Positions 9,975 through 20,779 are shown, numbered from the stretch's first letter. The stretch is DNA of 64,000 nucleotides from Symsagittifera roscoffensis (GCF_963678635.1 NC_087066.1:40943223-41007222), one strand, 5' to 3'. The notes: generated by a model from the letters alone, not told the origin. A program made the numbers and translations.

Positions 9975-11545
9975 TGTAACAGTCGCCTACTTAAGTCACA
10001 TATGAGGTTAAAGAAAAATAGGCCCTATAATCATGGCTCAAGAGTCAAGGACACTATCTCTTGTGTTTTTCTACCTCAAGCGGTTGGAGCCAATTCGGTT
10101 CACTTGCGACTTGAAACTAAAACCCGCATTACAGCTTGAAGGCCACTACCAAAAAACACCCCAAATCTAGAAAAAAAGAACGCCCCAATCCTCAGGTCTC
10201 AAAATACCCAAAATACGCGAACGCCGATAAAAACAGAGTTGGAACCTTATGTATAGTTACTTTTTATTAGACAGTTGACCTTTGATCCATTTCAGATGGA
10301 TCAACCTAAAAACTCTCCATTTTTCAACAAAACAAAATAAAACACACTCAAGAAAATGAAATTAGGTAGTCACATACCGACACGGCCTCTAGAATTGAGT
10401 AACTAAACCAAAAAGCAACTCTAGAATTGATTGAGTAATTAAGTTTAACTCGAAAAGATTGAATAAGCAAGCAAGTTTTAACTCAAGAAACAACTTTTTG
10501 ATCTGTACCATTGGGCAGCTTCAGCTGTCCACCTTTCCACTGGAGGTTCACTCTAGTCCACTCTGATCGCGAGTGGAGAAGAAATAAATTAGTATGTGCC
10601 AGTCGGTCATATTTGGAAGTTTGACCTTGAGAAAACGTTTAGTCTTGATTTTGGGGTAAAATGCAATTTTTCAAACATTCGAATTGAGCATGTCATGCTC
10701 AAATTTCTCGCGACAACTGAAAGTACCAGAAAATTAAAAACAGAAGAACCGAACTACAATCGCGGGAAAGTAGGCGAAAATAGCAGCGGGAAGTTGCTAT
10801 TCGCAATTTCCAATACATAATTCGAACAATTGTAGAGCTGTCTTATTCTTGGCAGAAGACGGAAAGTGATTGCGAGTGGAGAAGAAATAAATTACTTTCC
10901 GTCTTTTGCCAAGAATGAGACAGCTCTACTCTTGTTCGAATTATGTGTTAGAAATTGCGAATAGCAATTTCCCGCTGCTCTTTTCGATACTTTCCCCTGA
11001 TCAGTGTGTGTTCAGTTCTTCTGATCTTATTATTCTGGTATTTTCAGTTGTCGCGAGAAACTTTAGCATGACATGCCTATTTCGAAATTTTGAAAAATTG
11101 GATATCACCCCAAATTCAAGAGTTAAACGTTTTCTCAAGGTCAAACTTTCAAATATGACCGACTGGCACATACTCCCCGGACACAACATCGATGTCCTCA
11201 TCGCGTGTCGTCGTCTGTCAGTGAGCTCCCAGAAAGTTGAGTGTGTCTCAAGATACAGTGCCAGTGGTAATTGACAGAAGTTTGCAGCAGATATAACTAT
11301 ATCTACACCCCAAAATTCACAACCATGCAAAATTGTCACATTATCGCTAAACAGCAATCAAAATCTGCATACACCTGCACCCTGAATTTTCGCTTTGTAA
11401 GGTAATGATTAAAATCTCTTTTGTTGTCATAAAATTGACCTCCAGTATTTTGATTTATATAGTAGATATAGTATACTAGTATCAATATTTTTTTTTCGTT
11501 AAAATTTTTTTCCGTGCCCTCAGATTTCATTTGAGTTCACACTCA
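9975..11545 (-). repeat. 3' LTR of minus-strand element, 1,571 bp with internal inverted duplication
   Basis: In sense orientation it starts TGAGTGTGAAC after a purine tract at 11548-11565 and ends ...CGACTGTTACA at 9975. It is about 300 bp longer than the plus-strand LTR, and the excess is explained by one inverted duplication (10591-10869). The TATA box lies at 11453-11462 and the poly(A) signal at 10263-10268 (as TTTATT on the plus strand). Confidence 0.8.
10591..11174. repeat. Palindrome inside LTR: 280-bp arms, about 22-bp spacer
   Basis: The left arm (10591-10869, starting GTATGTGCCAGTCGG) is the inverse of 10893-11174 (ending CCGACTGGCACATACT). The spacer GCGAGTGGAGAAGAAATAAA also occurs at 10570-10589, just outside the left arm. 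This pattern suggests fold-back synthesis or template switching at a short repeat during reverse transcription or repair. Confidence 0.85.
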
Positions 11546-11547
11546 AG

Positions 11548-11565
11548 CCCCTTTTTCTTTCCCCC
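11548..11565 (-). promoter_or_regulatory. Polypurine tract of minus-strand element
   Basis: Sense strand reads GGGGGAAAGAAAAAGGGG directly before CTTGAG and the LTR. It matches the position, though not the exact sequence, of the tract at 1682-1694 in the sister element. Confidence 0.75.
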
Positions 11566-11601
11566 GCTCACGACTCAAGAACCAATCCCTGAACCTTCTC
11601 T

Positions 11602-13273
11602 TCAGTTCGGGCCCCTTGTCTTCGAGGCACTGGGTCCTGACACACTCGACATCGTAATTTGCCTTGCCAGTTCTTCTTCGTCATCGGAACCGATTACGAT
11701 CTCTTCCCATGCCTTCAGCTGTTCGTAGGCTCGCATCCACTCCCTTTGCTCTTGTAGCCTTTTCGCCTGATTCGCAGACCCTTAACTTTAGGTTTCCTTT
11801 TCAAGCAAAAGGAACTGTGCAAACTCAAGCTCACGTTCTTCGCCAAGTCCTCCTCCAATATCGATTGCCTCGTTTTAGTGTTATCTCGAAACACGGTACC
11901 AACTCTCTTCCGACCCGTGGTTATCGCATTGCGATGGGTTAGCAAGGGTCTCTTGAAAGCTTCTGACCCTATCTCGGCCAGGAACTGTCGATACTCTTTC
12001 TGATACTTCTTCATGTGATCCTTCGTCACCGTGTACAACCAAGACGTTAACGTCGCTCGAAACCATGGGATGAATCTTATGCGACTCCACAGGTGCCTCA
12101 TCTCCATGAGTATAGAGAGTACTTTGCACGCAGTCTCAAACAACTCAAGCGTCCGGCTGTAATCAATGGCGTGTATTGATTCCACTGTTGTTGCCGTCGA
12201 CTCTCGATATTTCATCACATTTTCCCCGATCCACCGCAACGCCAGCATCGAGCTCACCACGAAAAAATTGACCTTTTGCTGATGGTCGGATAACCCGATA
12301 GACCGAATTTCTTCCACGTCCCTTATCAAGCAGAGGTTCGAATTCTCCGGATACCACACTGTCTGTGCTAGACGGTGGCATGGGCCTTCCCCATGTTTCA
12401 GGTTGATACTCCGGAGATTGCGTTCTTCGACAGAGGTTCAGACTCCATCATTTTCTCATGTGTCACGTCATTTTCTTCCATGGCCGAGGTACTATTCATC
12501 GCTTTCCCGATCGTGTTCTGTCTCTCGGAATCACTTGTGTTTTCGCTTTCTAAGCTCAAGAATTCCTGCCCCCAGATCTCTCTCAAGTTCTCTCTTGGAT
12601 CCCCCGGCACAGCTCCTAGGATCTTCTTTAACAGTCTATGTGAGTGATGCGAAAATCGAGCCAGGCGTACACACTTGGGTATCGAGAAGGCTTTGTCAAT
12701 TATTACCCTCTGGCTGGATACCTCTACCGTCCCCATGTGTAACGGTTAGTGGCCTCCACACAGGTTGGCCATTACCGATCCCACCAGAGAGTTCGCATTC
12801 ATTGGCAAACTGTAGGCTTCACTCACGGGAAATCCCATCTCCGCCTCGAGACCAATCTTCCATCCTCTGACGTGTTTCTGGACCATTTGTAACAACCCAG
12901 GCCATGACTCCACGCTCAACGCCGTCACCAAATGGTGTTCAGATTCTAGCATCTCCAGTGATTGCAAGCTGCACATCCTCCAGAAGAACTCCAATGCCGT
13001 CGCTATGTTCACAGTAGCGCTCGCCTAGCATTCAGCCCCTATCTGCACCTCACTTTTTTTTTATTTCTCCGTGGTGTCACCAAACTACGTGGCTAATTCC
13101 CCCTTCTGAAAAGATTGCATTCTGACGCAGGATCGTCCGTCATAAGAATGCTCTCCACCTCCACACACTAGGTCCAGACAACTACCCGGTTCCATCTTCT
13201 TCACCAACTTGTCCAGCTGGCTCGTTGTTTCCTCCGATTGCTTTCGATGAGGTAGGATCAGTTTGTGCACCAC
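11602..13273 (-). pseudogene. Terminal accessory ORF of giant Ty3/gypsy element, frameshifted copy
   Basis: Five consecutive minus-strand frames (13273-13085, 13012-12746, 12736-12398, 12359-11715 and a last piece ending at 11602) match the intact plus-strand protein at 2-1642 from end to end. Shared blocks include KMEPGSCLDL, ALSVESWPGLLQ, WKIGLEAEMGFP and the C-terminal EIVIGSDDEE at 11674-11703. The copy is therefore inactivated by several small indels. It aligns upstream of the plus copy's first ATG, showing that the protein extends further N-terminally. As in the sister element, the stop lies just before the purine tract. Function unknown. Confidence 0.85.
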
Positions 13274-13352
13274 GTTCAGATTCTTTCGCTGGTGACAGAT
13301 TCACTCGCTCCGTGATTTCTTCAATCAAACTCGCGTGGGGATGTGGGCACTA

Positions 13353-13637
13353 TCAGGGTCTCAGCAACTTCCAAACAGTCCCCAAATTCGTGATCAATAT
13401 TTCGTTTCCATTTCCCATCTTTAGTTCCACCTTCTTGTTCGAGCGCGGCATGCTGATCACCTCTGGCATCTTCTTAAGTAACATAATTAGGCTTGGCCTT
13501 TCCCTTTTCGTCGGGTCAATCTCAATGATTCTCTCCGTCCGGAACTTTAACAATTCCGCCACCTCAAAGTTCATGTAGGCGTTTACGGCCTCCGAATCCA
13601 AGAAAGGGTTATAAGCTATTCCCATCACTCCAGTCAC
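13353..13637 (-). pseudogene. Post-pol coding fragment upstream of terminal ORF
   Basis: A 94-residue frame with charged helical composition (RTERIIEIDPTKRERPSL). It may be the N-terminal part of the terminal ORF or a separate small gene; a stop separates it from the next frame. No family is recognised. The plus-strand element cannot be checked because the window starts too late. Confidence 0.4.
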
Positions 13638-13639
13638 AT

Positions 13640-14780
13640 TTTGACACTCTCACCGTTTTGTGGGCTTTGAATAATCTTCTGCTCGGGCTAAGTTACGATG
13701 CCGGTCATTCCCCTCCTGTAGAAACTTCGTATTTTGTTGTAGAACCTTCGTATTTCATCAAGCTTCCCATGGCTCTCCAGAGACTGCCTTGATCTCTCTT
13801 TTTTTCGATTCCAGTACTCTGGTACACGTTCAGGATTGTTATTGGAGACTCTCCTTTCCATAGTTTTACTTCCCATCGCTTTCTGATGGCGTACTTGAAC
13901 AGTAGTGTCGGTTATCACTGACATGATCCACCTCAAGAAACAAGTGGCATCTTTTCTCCTCGCTAGGCTCAATCCCATCCTTGGTACACCCGCAGACCCT
14001 TGTCTCCCAGCTTAAGTTTGTCGTGCGAGATCAACGTCTCTATCGCCACTCTCGCAAAACTCCATGTGAACATCAACTGTCCTGCCATTCTCACAAAAAG
14101 ATTCGCCATCAATGGCAATGCCGACGAGGAAGCTCTATTCGCATCTTCAAAGTGATCTAGCAGCAGGATCTCTCAAGACCGCCCTAGCTGGTTTTCCAAC
14201 TCTAGCTTATTAACTTCGGCCTTCTGCTCGGGAGCTCAATGCGGGATATCCAGCGATCAAGCTTCTTCAGGCAACTCTCCAGTTCTTTCGTGGTCTCCAG
14301 AGCTATCCACGAGGGTCGAGCGGTGTTTCTCATCGCATTTCTCTCAAGAGGATCGCACGTCACTTGCTTCCAAATGACCTGTTGTTGAGTTGAAAGCCAT
14401 TCCTTACCGATGTCCACTTCCTACGTTTGTTCACTAGTCGAACCCCTTTTCGTGTTTGCCTTTTGGGGTTTGGAGTCCTCCTCCGTTCCTGGAGTCGTCG
14501 AGGCTTACGTTTCCCGCAGCACTTCGGCCAATTTCCTTGATGCTGAACTGCTCTTATAGGCCGCTGTTTTCCATCGCGCTAGAATCATGGGAGCCGTATC
14601 TTTTAGATTCTTCTCTGAAACCCGCCTCCGCCGAAGCAATCGCCTCCTCTGTCTCCCGTTTCCTTTTCCTAGACTTTATTCCCTTACTCGGGGGCTTCGC
14701 CACTATCATCACTGACTCAACCTTTTTATCCAGATCTTGTTTCTCCGACTCTTGCCTCCCCCTTCTCGAGCCTTAAGGAT
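13640..14780 (-). other. Degenerate coding DNA of post-pol block
   Basis: GC content and short minus-strand frames (13688-13978 and 14202-14417) indicate decayed coding sequence. The stretch near 14400-14780 translates to Lys/Arg-rich segments with many stops. No domain is recognised. Confidence 0.35.
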
Positions 14781-14789
14781 ATTAATAAT

Positions 14790-15762
14790 TTAAATCATAT
14801 TACTAGTCTTATTTTTATCAACCATTCCAATCCTAATTCCATTATCATCAGTTTTTTTTTCATTTAGAGCAGAGCTGTCTTTACATGGGTTGGCCTCAGC
14901 CTCCTGCTTCGGTTCCCTTGGACTAATCATCTTCTCAAGCAGCTCCTTTCTCGCTTTCTCGTCTAGTCTGGTGCCTATCATGGCAGGTTCCCCGAACCTC
15001 ATCACCGTACTCCACAGTTCTTCCTTGAAGTCTTCCAGCTTAGTCTCGCGCCCTACTCTCTGATTGAATTCATTCAAGAAATCTTGCCACGCCTTCTCAT
15101 CTAGCGTGTCCAAGAACATCCATTTATTGCCCTCAAAAGAGTTTTTCTTCCGCACTCAAGAGTAGCATTCCCATGTTGGAGGTTTCTCTCACCAAAGGCA
15201 GCTGCAGATTTTTGCGTGGAGATCCCAGGGGTGGGGTAGCCGTGTTCGCTCAGTCGTTCCCACTCAAGTCTTGCAGTATCTCCTGCGTGGTAAAGTCTCT
15301 TTCCGCTGTTTCCCACCTCCATCCCTTCTCCTGCTTCACTGAGGGTCTGTTTCATGCTTTGCCCCTCTCCTGATTCTGCTTGCTCTCTTTCTAGCATCTC
15401 ACTGAACCCTTTTTTCTACAGGGAGGCTTCTCTTGTCTCCAGGGGTGCCTACTGACAAGGGTGAGGGGTGAGGGGTGAGGGTGTTGTCGGATCCGCCTTC
15501 TTATACTCGGTGAGGGATACATACAGGGGTCCCCCGCATCGAGCCTTTTCCCTTCTTGATTCAACTCCAACTCCTCCAGCCCATCAGGCGCTCGGTATTT
15601 TCTTGTGGCGAACTTCATATCGTCCTTCAGACTCATGTGACCCTCCTCCACGATCATCCTTCCATCGTCATATACTGGCAGCTTGTTCTCAAGTCCAGCC
15701 TCCTCAAGTGTTCTCAAGACATCCCGGACCACAAACTTAGGGGGCATCGAGCCTCGCATCAT
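14790..15762 (-). pseudogene. Post-pol accessory protein, acidic/charged C-terminal part
   Basis: Three overlapping minus-strand frames (15762-15391, 15397-15101, 15155-14790) probably derive from one reading frame. Readable parts include KFVVRDVLRTLEEAGLENKL, TLDEKAWQDFLNEFNQRVG and a helix-rich Glu/Lys segment. A short repeat of GTGAGGG units at about 15460-15482 interrupts it. It could be the end of the large protein encoded just upstream (15786-17741) or a separate gene. No family is recognised. Confidence 0.45.
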
Positions 15763-15785
15763 CTTCGCTTATGCAGTCCACGAAT

Positions 15786-17741
15786 TTATCTTGATTTCAC
15801 ACGTGTGGAAATACACCGCTGCCGAGTATCCAATGAACAAAGGATCCCAGCCGTCCGTGAATTCTTTTTGCTGTCTCTCCATCGTGGCTTGGCTCTCGCG
15901 TTCATTCCCAGGGTCAATCTTCTCACCGTCGGGAACTCGGGGACGGCAGCGGGTAGGACATCCCGCTCTAGTATCGTTTCCAATTCCTTTTTTGTGAATT
16001 CGAAACCCCTCACCACGCCGGGATCCTCAAAACTTCCCTCTTGCCCCTCGCCACCGAGTTCAGGTTCCACAACTTGGGATACGCCTCGATGGGACCTTCA
16101 TGTTTTTCTCCCATTCTGCACTGCAGTTGTCCCCTGAAGTTGCACATCACTATCTCGGGATCCTTGACTTTTCCAAAAAGCACTGTCTCAATCATCTGCG
16201 CTCTCAAGTCTTCTTTACTGTACCAGTTGAGTGCCGTCCCATATAGAATGCTGATCAGGCTCATGTGCACCACCGAGTGCCGATACGCCAGCACGAGTGG
16301 ATCCAGGAACGCATACGTCACTGCTGGCCCATAAACGCAGGTCACCACTTCCCCCAAGCCTCTCATCATCCCCAATGGGTCAGATCTCATGGCCAAACAC
16401 AATTTAGTCAGAAGAGGTATGCCCCATTCGCCTCTCTCACTTCTTTTCTCGTCTTGTCATTTCTTTCTTTGCCCGTCATGTGTCGATTCTGCATCAGCAG
16501 ATACTCCACAAGCAATGTCTTTAGTCCGGCAGCACACTTGTACGAATAGGTCTCCACACTCGGATGAGCCATCCTTACCGACAGGGGTTCCCCATACTTC
16601 ATCAACCGATGAAACGCCGTTGGTTCCCCGTGCGTCATGATAACCAGCGTCAAACACCCATCAATCCGGAGCGTTCCCACGCCCCCACTGAACATGTACG
16701 CCGGCCCCATATTGCACAGGTACCTGGGGCATACCATATGCAAGGCTAGCAGGAGGTCGATGGGCATTTTCAAGAGCTCCTGCACGAACCCTTCAAAGAT
16801 GGTGTCTCCCGCGTAAAACACTTTGTTCAGATACTTCTTTTCCCAACATGGGCTCGAGAATTTCAAGATCTCGTGGTTCTTCCTGGTCTTTAGCTCGCCC
16901 TTCGCATGCTCCGTCCAGAAACCTCCGATGGTGACTTCATTAGCTGCTGTGACAAAGCTTCCCACCTTCATCTCCCCACCTTCTGCCACCTCTAGCTTTT
17001 CGTCAAGAAAATTCCATATTCGTTTAATGAGGGGTGGAGCACTCTCCCTCGTCTTGTCCGTCGCATTCTTGAGTCTCGGGGTCAGAAACGGACACCTCCC
17101 TCTCTCTTGAGTCAAGCGATATCCTATCGACTCTAGTTGTTTCTCGGCCGCGGCCAGGTTCTTTCTTTCGTTACTCGGTCCTCTCGCCCTGCTGGTGGAG
17201 CTCGTGATCGTCAGATCCATGCTCCGGAAACTCAGGCTGGCTGTTAGATGGGTTATCGCATAGTGATCGACCCCTATCTCCGGGTTAAACTTCAGCTGTC
17301 GGGCAAGATTCGACATCTCAAGGCAGAGTACCTCATCCAGCACAATCAAGATGCCTGCCAACTCATAAAATCCCCTCAGAGCTTGAGATTTATCCGCCCA
17401 TGCCGCTGCCAATTCCGACTAAAAAGTCTCAAGTTTACTGGCTCCAACTCGCGATTCGGAGCGGCCATAAGCATCCGCCACGCGTTGCCCTCTGCTATCA
17501 GGATCAACGTTGCATACACAAACTGTAGGGCTGGTGGCATGCTCGCGTAGCCTGGCGATGGCGTGAACACCACTCTCTTCTTTGGCCCGAATCGAGAAGC
17601 TACTAACTTCTTCACCTCGTTCATTTCTGGAAATAGCAACTGATTTTCTTCCCAGATTTTCTTGAGGGTTGGTTCCCCGCCTGCCAAGTGCTCTAGAAGT
17701 CCTGCCGCATGCAGGGGGTCATTCATCCCCGCGAACAGCAA
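15786..17741 (-). pseudogene. Large post-pol accessory protein of unknown function, frameshifted
   Basis: Four minus-strand frames follow each other with touching ends: 17741-17376, 17412-16408, 16402-16010 and 16070-15786. This is the pattern of one long gene of roughly 650 residues or more broken by indels; the 334-residue middle frame is the largest. It contains GMNDPLHAAGLLEHL near the start, PSPGYASMPP, and a long mixed alpha-helical part with KDPEIVMCNFRGQLQCR. GMNDPLH has the shape of an SGNH-hydrolase G-x-N-D block, but I see no matching catalytic Ser or His, so this is only a possibility. No signal peptide or clear membrane anchor is visible, so it does not look like a classical envelope protein. 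Confidence 0.55.
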
Positions 17742-17783
17742 CAGCTCTGGCTCACAACAGCTGCTTAAGGGGCCTGTAGTTGA

Positions 17784-18058
17784 TTGGGCACATTATTGAT
17801 TTTTGCGGAATTCCCGTTAAGTCTGCGGTCTCTTGTGTCTCGGCTCTCGAGAAATGCGCCTCCTGGGCCTTTAGCCAATCCACACAGTGATGTCTGCCCC
17901 AGAATCTCCGCCAACTCTTGTGTACATGTCAGATTCTTCAGGTCTAGATCCTTTACCCTCTATATATATCGGGCTCTGCTCGCCTCACTCGGTCTCTCTG
18001 TCTTCTTGTTGTCCACCACCACCATCGAGGACACTACCGAGCTCTGGGGTGTGACCGA
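17784..18058 (-). other. Spacer or decayed junction between SGNH ORF and large ORF
   Basis: The stretch holds minus-strand coding-like segments with frame changes and a TATATATA at about 17961-17970. It could be the N-terminal part of the large protein or a junction. No independent gene is supported. Confidence 0.3.
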
Positions 18059-18650
18059 TTACGTCTCGTCTCCTTCCATCGGTGATACTCCTAGGTGTCT
18101 ACTCCTGCTGCTGATTGAGCTTTTTCTTGAGTCGTTTCTTCCTCCCAAACGATTGGTTAAGGACCTAGCAGCGAAGAAGGGAGGTAATGGGGATGGACCA
18201 AAGGTGAACAGGCCCGTCTCCAGCAAAGCGACACCATTTAGCCACTCCGTACCCGTGGGCCTGTCGAAGTGGATGCCATCCGAAGACGCATCATCCGGAA
18301 GAGAATGTTCCATCATACTTGCCACGTCGAGTAGTCTCACGGGTAGTACGCTCCTCTGCTGGATTTTCTGATGATTTCGTTGAGGTTACGCACCCTGTCA
18401 TTAATCTCCCTCGCAATCTGGTCAGCCATCATGTTGTACGGGACGGTACAAACAGTGAGTATTGCTGGATCCAGGTAAATCCTCAATTCCTCAAGAATAC
18501 AACTCATCTTCTCCTGCAGCCTCATTGCTTTCCTCCACTCGCCTCTGGACACGTTATTGGTTCCCATCACCAGCGTGACCGTATACATCTTCGCCATCTC
18601 CAGCATCTCTAGCGACGCCAACATCTCGTATCAGGCTGTCCCCTATAATC
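18059..18650 (-). pseudogene. SGNH/GDSL-hydrolase domain of post-pol ORF
   Basis: Three blocks of the SGNH family appear in order on the minus strand: LIIGDSLIRDVG with the Ser codon at 18635-18637, VMGTNNVSRGE (G-x-N-D-like block III, 18553-18564), and SSDGIHFDRP (D-x-x-H block V, 18262-18279, His at 18269-18271). In the family these supply the nucleophile, oxyanion-hole Asn and Asp-His pair of esterases and acetylhydrolases. The gap between GDSL and GTNN is only about 26 codons and includes a frame change, so a piece is missing. GTNN has Asn where Asp is usual. Esterase-type domains are known from ORF1 of CR1/L2-group LINEs; one placed after pol in a Ty3/gypsy element is notable. It probably forms the C-terminal part of the coiled-coil ORF upstream. 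Confidence 0.65.
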
Positions 18651-18980
18651 AAGTGGACTGCACCCTAGGGTTCCTGGGCTGCGTGAAATATTCTTGCCAA
18701 GAAGCGTCGTGGAAGGCATCCCTCCCTGCGCGTTGTGCCGCCGTCCAGTCCATCCGGTTATGCCTGTGATAGGCACCGTCTGTGTTCTTTTGGAGCTTGC
18801 GATTATCACACTCCTCACTGGATGATCACTCCAGGTGGGAGGTCGCTCCTCTCGTGCTGAGTTCTCGCGAGCCCTTGACTGCAACCTCTCTTGCAATTCC
18901 CTGAAGCTCGACGTGCCCGTCCCGGTTTGACTATCACTGTTTGAACTGGGCGTCAATCCCGGCAGCGAGATTTCCATCAA
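18609..18980 (-). pseudogene. Ser/Thr-rich linker of coiled-coil/SGNH ORF
   Basis: The frame starts MEISLPGLTPSSNSD and is rich in Ser, Thr and Arg, with SARERPP-like and PVRSVIIASS segments. It lies between the coiled coil and the GDSL block, so I read it as a flexible linker of the same protein. The last 40 residues are in a shifted frame relative to the hydrolase. Confidence 0.45.
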
Positions 18981-19037
18981 AGGCCTAATTGGGTTTGTCT
19001 CTATATTGCGCAGGGAAGGAACCGGCTTGGGAGGTCT

Positions 19038-19425
19038 CTATGCTTCCAGGCCCTCTTTCATGTGTTCTTGGGCCACACGGTCCAAGTTGAAGCGACCGCT
19101 CGCCCGAGGAGCTTCGTCTACCTCCATACGCAATTCTGGTCTCGATCTCGCGACAGTCCTCTTTTTCGCCTTATCACTCGCGACCGCTTGCTGCCTCCTT
19201 TGTAGCCGCTCTGTTTCTGACTTTATTTGATCACAATTTGCTACACTTTCTTGTAGTCTCTGTTCTTGCTCCCGTTCTGCCATCAGCAGATCCCGGTCAA
19301 GAATTGCCTTGTATCGCTCAAGTATTGCCTTGTCGCGATCAAGCTTGGCTTGACCCCTATCAAGAACCGCTTGGTCCCTTTCCAGGTTGGCCTTGTCCCG
19401 TTCCCTTTTGGGCCCTTTCCAGTTC
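19038..19425 (-). pseudogene. Coiled-coil segment with 7-residue repeats
   Basis: The minus strand encodes successive heptads of the form L-x-R-D-x-A-x (RERDKANLERDQAVLDRG then AKLDRDKAILERYKA), written in DNA as 21-bp units at about 19290-19410. They are followed by a Gln/Glu-rich helix and a basic patch KAKKRTVARSRPELR. The regular 7-residue spacing predicts a parallel coiled coil and oligomerisation. No ATG is visible at the start of this frame; it is joined through a frameshift to the piece at 19528-19725. Confidence 0.6.
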
Positions 19426-19527
19426 CCTCTTCAAGTTGCTGAGGTCCGGGTATGCTTCCTTAGTCTGTTGAGACCGTATCATGGACAGTGGCTTGCTCGT
19501 GGACAGGACTGTTGCCCCTGCTGGTGG

Positions 19528-19725
19528 TCATATTCCGTATTGTTGTTCAATCCAGGGTTTCTGGTAAGGTCGTATCCTCTCATTCGTAACCACATTCCAA
19601 GATAGCCATCTGGTCTGCTCTTGATTTGATATTCCATCTGACGTGTATCCCACCGCCAACACGGCTTCAGTTGCTAACTCCCTGCTTTCGCCTTGCGCTT
19701 CCAGTTGCAGGATGGCATTCAACAT
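19528..19725 (-). pseudogene. N-terminal part of coiled-coil/SGNH ORF
   Basis: A 65-residue frame beginning MLNAILQLEAQGESREL. A TGA ends it, but similar composition continues in the same frame to the coiled coil. It is the first coding segment after the pol gene, and the 300 bp before it have no open frame, which suits the start of a separately translated ORF. Confidence 0.4.
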
Positions 19726-20035
19726 TACCGCCAGTCTTTTAGCAACATCAATTCTTCAGAATTTAATTTTCATGCCAGTTACATTAAAATCCATCTACCT
19801 GACTCGAGCCCCTCTTTACCTAGCTCAAGAACCCTGTGCCTCCTATCTCAAGACTTCCATGTCCACTCAAAGCTCAGGCGATACTCAAGTAGTACTTCTC
19901 GTGTAGGTGCACCATTATCTCACTTTCTGCAAAGACCACGTGCAAGATGGCGTACCATTCGTCAAATTTTCGGTGTGGGTAAGTCCTACCCCCACTCCCC
20001 GGACAAAAATTTTTATCGATGGTGCTGGGTTCAAG
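19726..20035 (-). other. Non-coding gap between pol tail and accessory ORFs
   Basis: All minus-strand frames carry several stops here. It may hold splice or translation signals for the accessory genes, but I can identify none with confidence. Confidence 0.35.
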
Positions 20036-20779
20036 TTATGCGGTGGCTGTCCAACCAAATAATGGAATTCCTGTTTTCACATGTTTCATTGCTGATGCTT
20101 CGACTTGCTGGATGTTTTGCGCTTCCTTTTCGTCGGTCTCAAGGTTATGCATCCATTCAGGTATCCTCAGGTTTGTATTTTCCCTTCTTTCCATCTCGCT
20201 TTGTTCCAGGTCTACTTCTCGTTCTGGTACGGAGTAGTCCTCTTGCAAGGAATGCTCACTGTCATTGATGATCTGCCACTCTTCATCGGCTACCAGCTCG
20301 CCCACGTTCACTAACTCCTCGCCTATCTTCTCGGGTTGTATCTTGTCAATCAAGAAGTCGTCACCATACCTGTTGTATTTCATGCCTGTCCGTTTGCAAT
20401 CGCCTTTTCTCGTCCCTGTGGTCATCGGCAAGTCTGGTTCTGTCCACTTTGGTACCTCGTTCTACTCCGGACTATTCCAATCTTTCTCCCCGAAAGATCC
20501 TTCGTCCGTATCTACCTCTATTTTCTCGTTATCACAAATGCTCACGTCCTTGTTGCCGTCATTCTTCTCTCTGGTGCCCTTCTCGTTCACCTCACTTGCT
20601 GGCTCTACCAATAGGTACTCGAGACCTTTCATTTTCTGCGGTGCACACCAGTCTTCCGGAGATGGGACCTGATGTTTCAGATTTTCGTAGTGCGCTGCAC
20701 GCACTGTACTCAAGCGATAGAATCGACCCTGCTCGTTTACCTCCGTTATCATAAACGGTTCTCTCCATTTCTTCAGCAA
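20036..20779 (-). pseudogene. C-terminal tail of Ty3/gypsy polyprotein
   Basis: Two frames (20779-20462 and 20431-20036). The first begins LKKWREPFMITEVNEQGRFY, the GPY/F-like module that follows the integrase core in many Ty3/gypsy and retroviral integrases. It continues into a long Glu/Asp-rich tail (EVNEKGTREKNDGNKD, EEWQIINDSEHS). The second frame ends with TGIPLFGWTATA and a stop. An acidic tail of about 200 residues after the integrase is unusually long. Confidence 0.7.

Noticed and set aside
15556-16137. Long plus-strand frames at 15.5-21.8 kb (for example 193, 191 and 195 residues)
   Set aside because: They lie antisense to recognisable or composition-consistent minus-strand retroelement genes and have Ser/Leu/Pro-rich composition typical of antisense frames.
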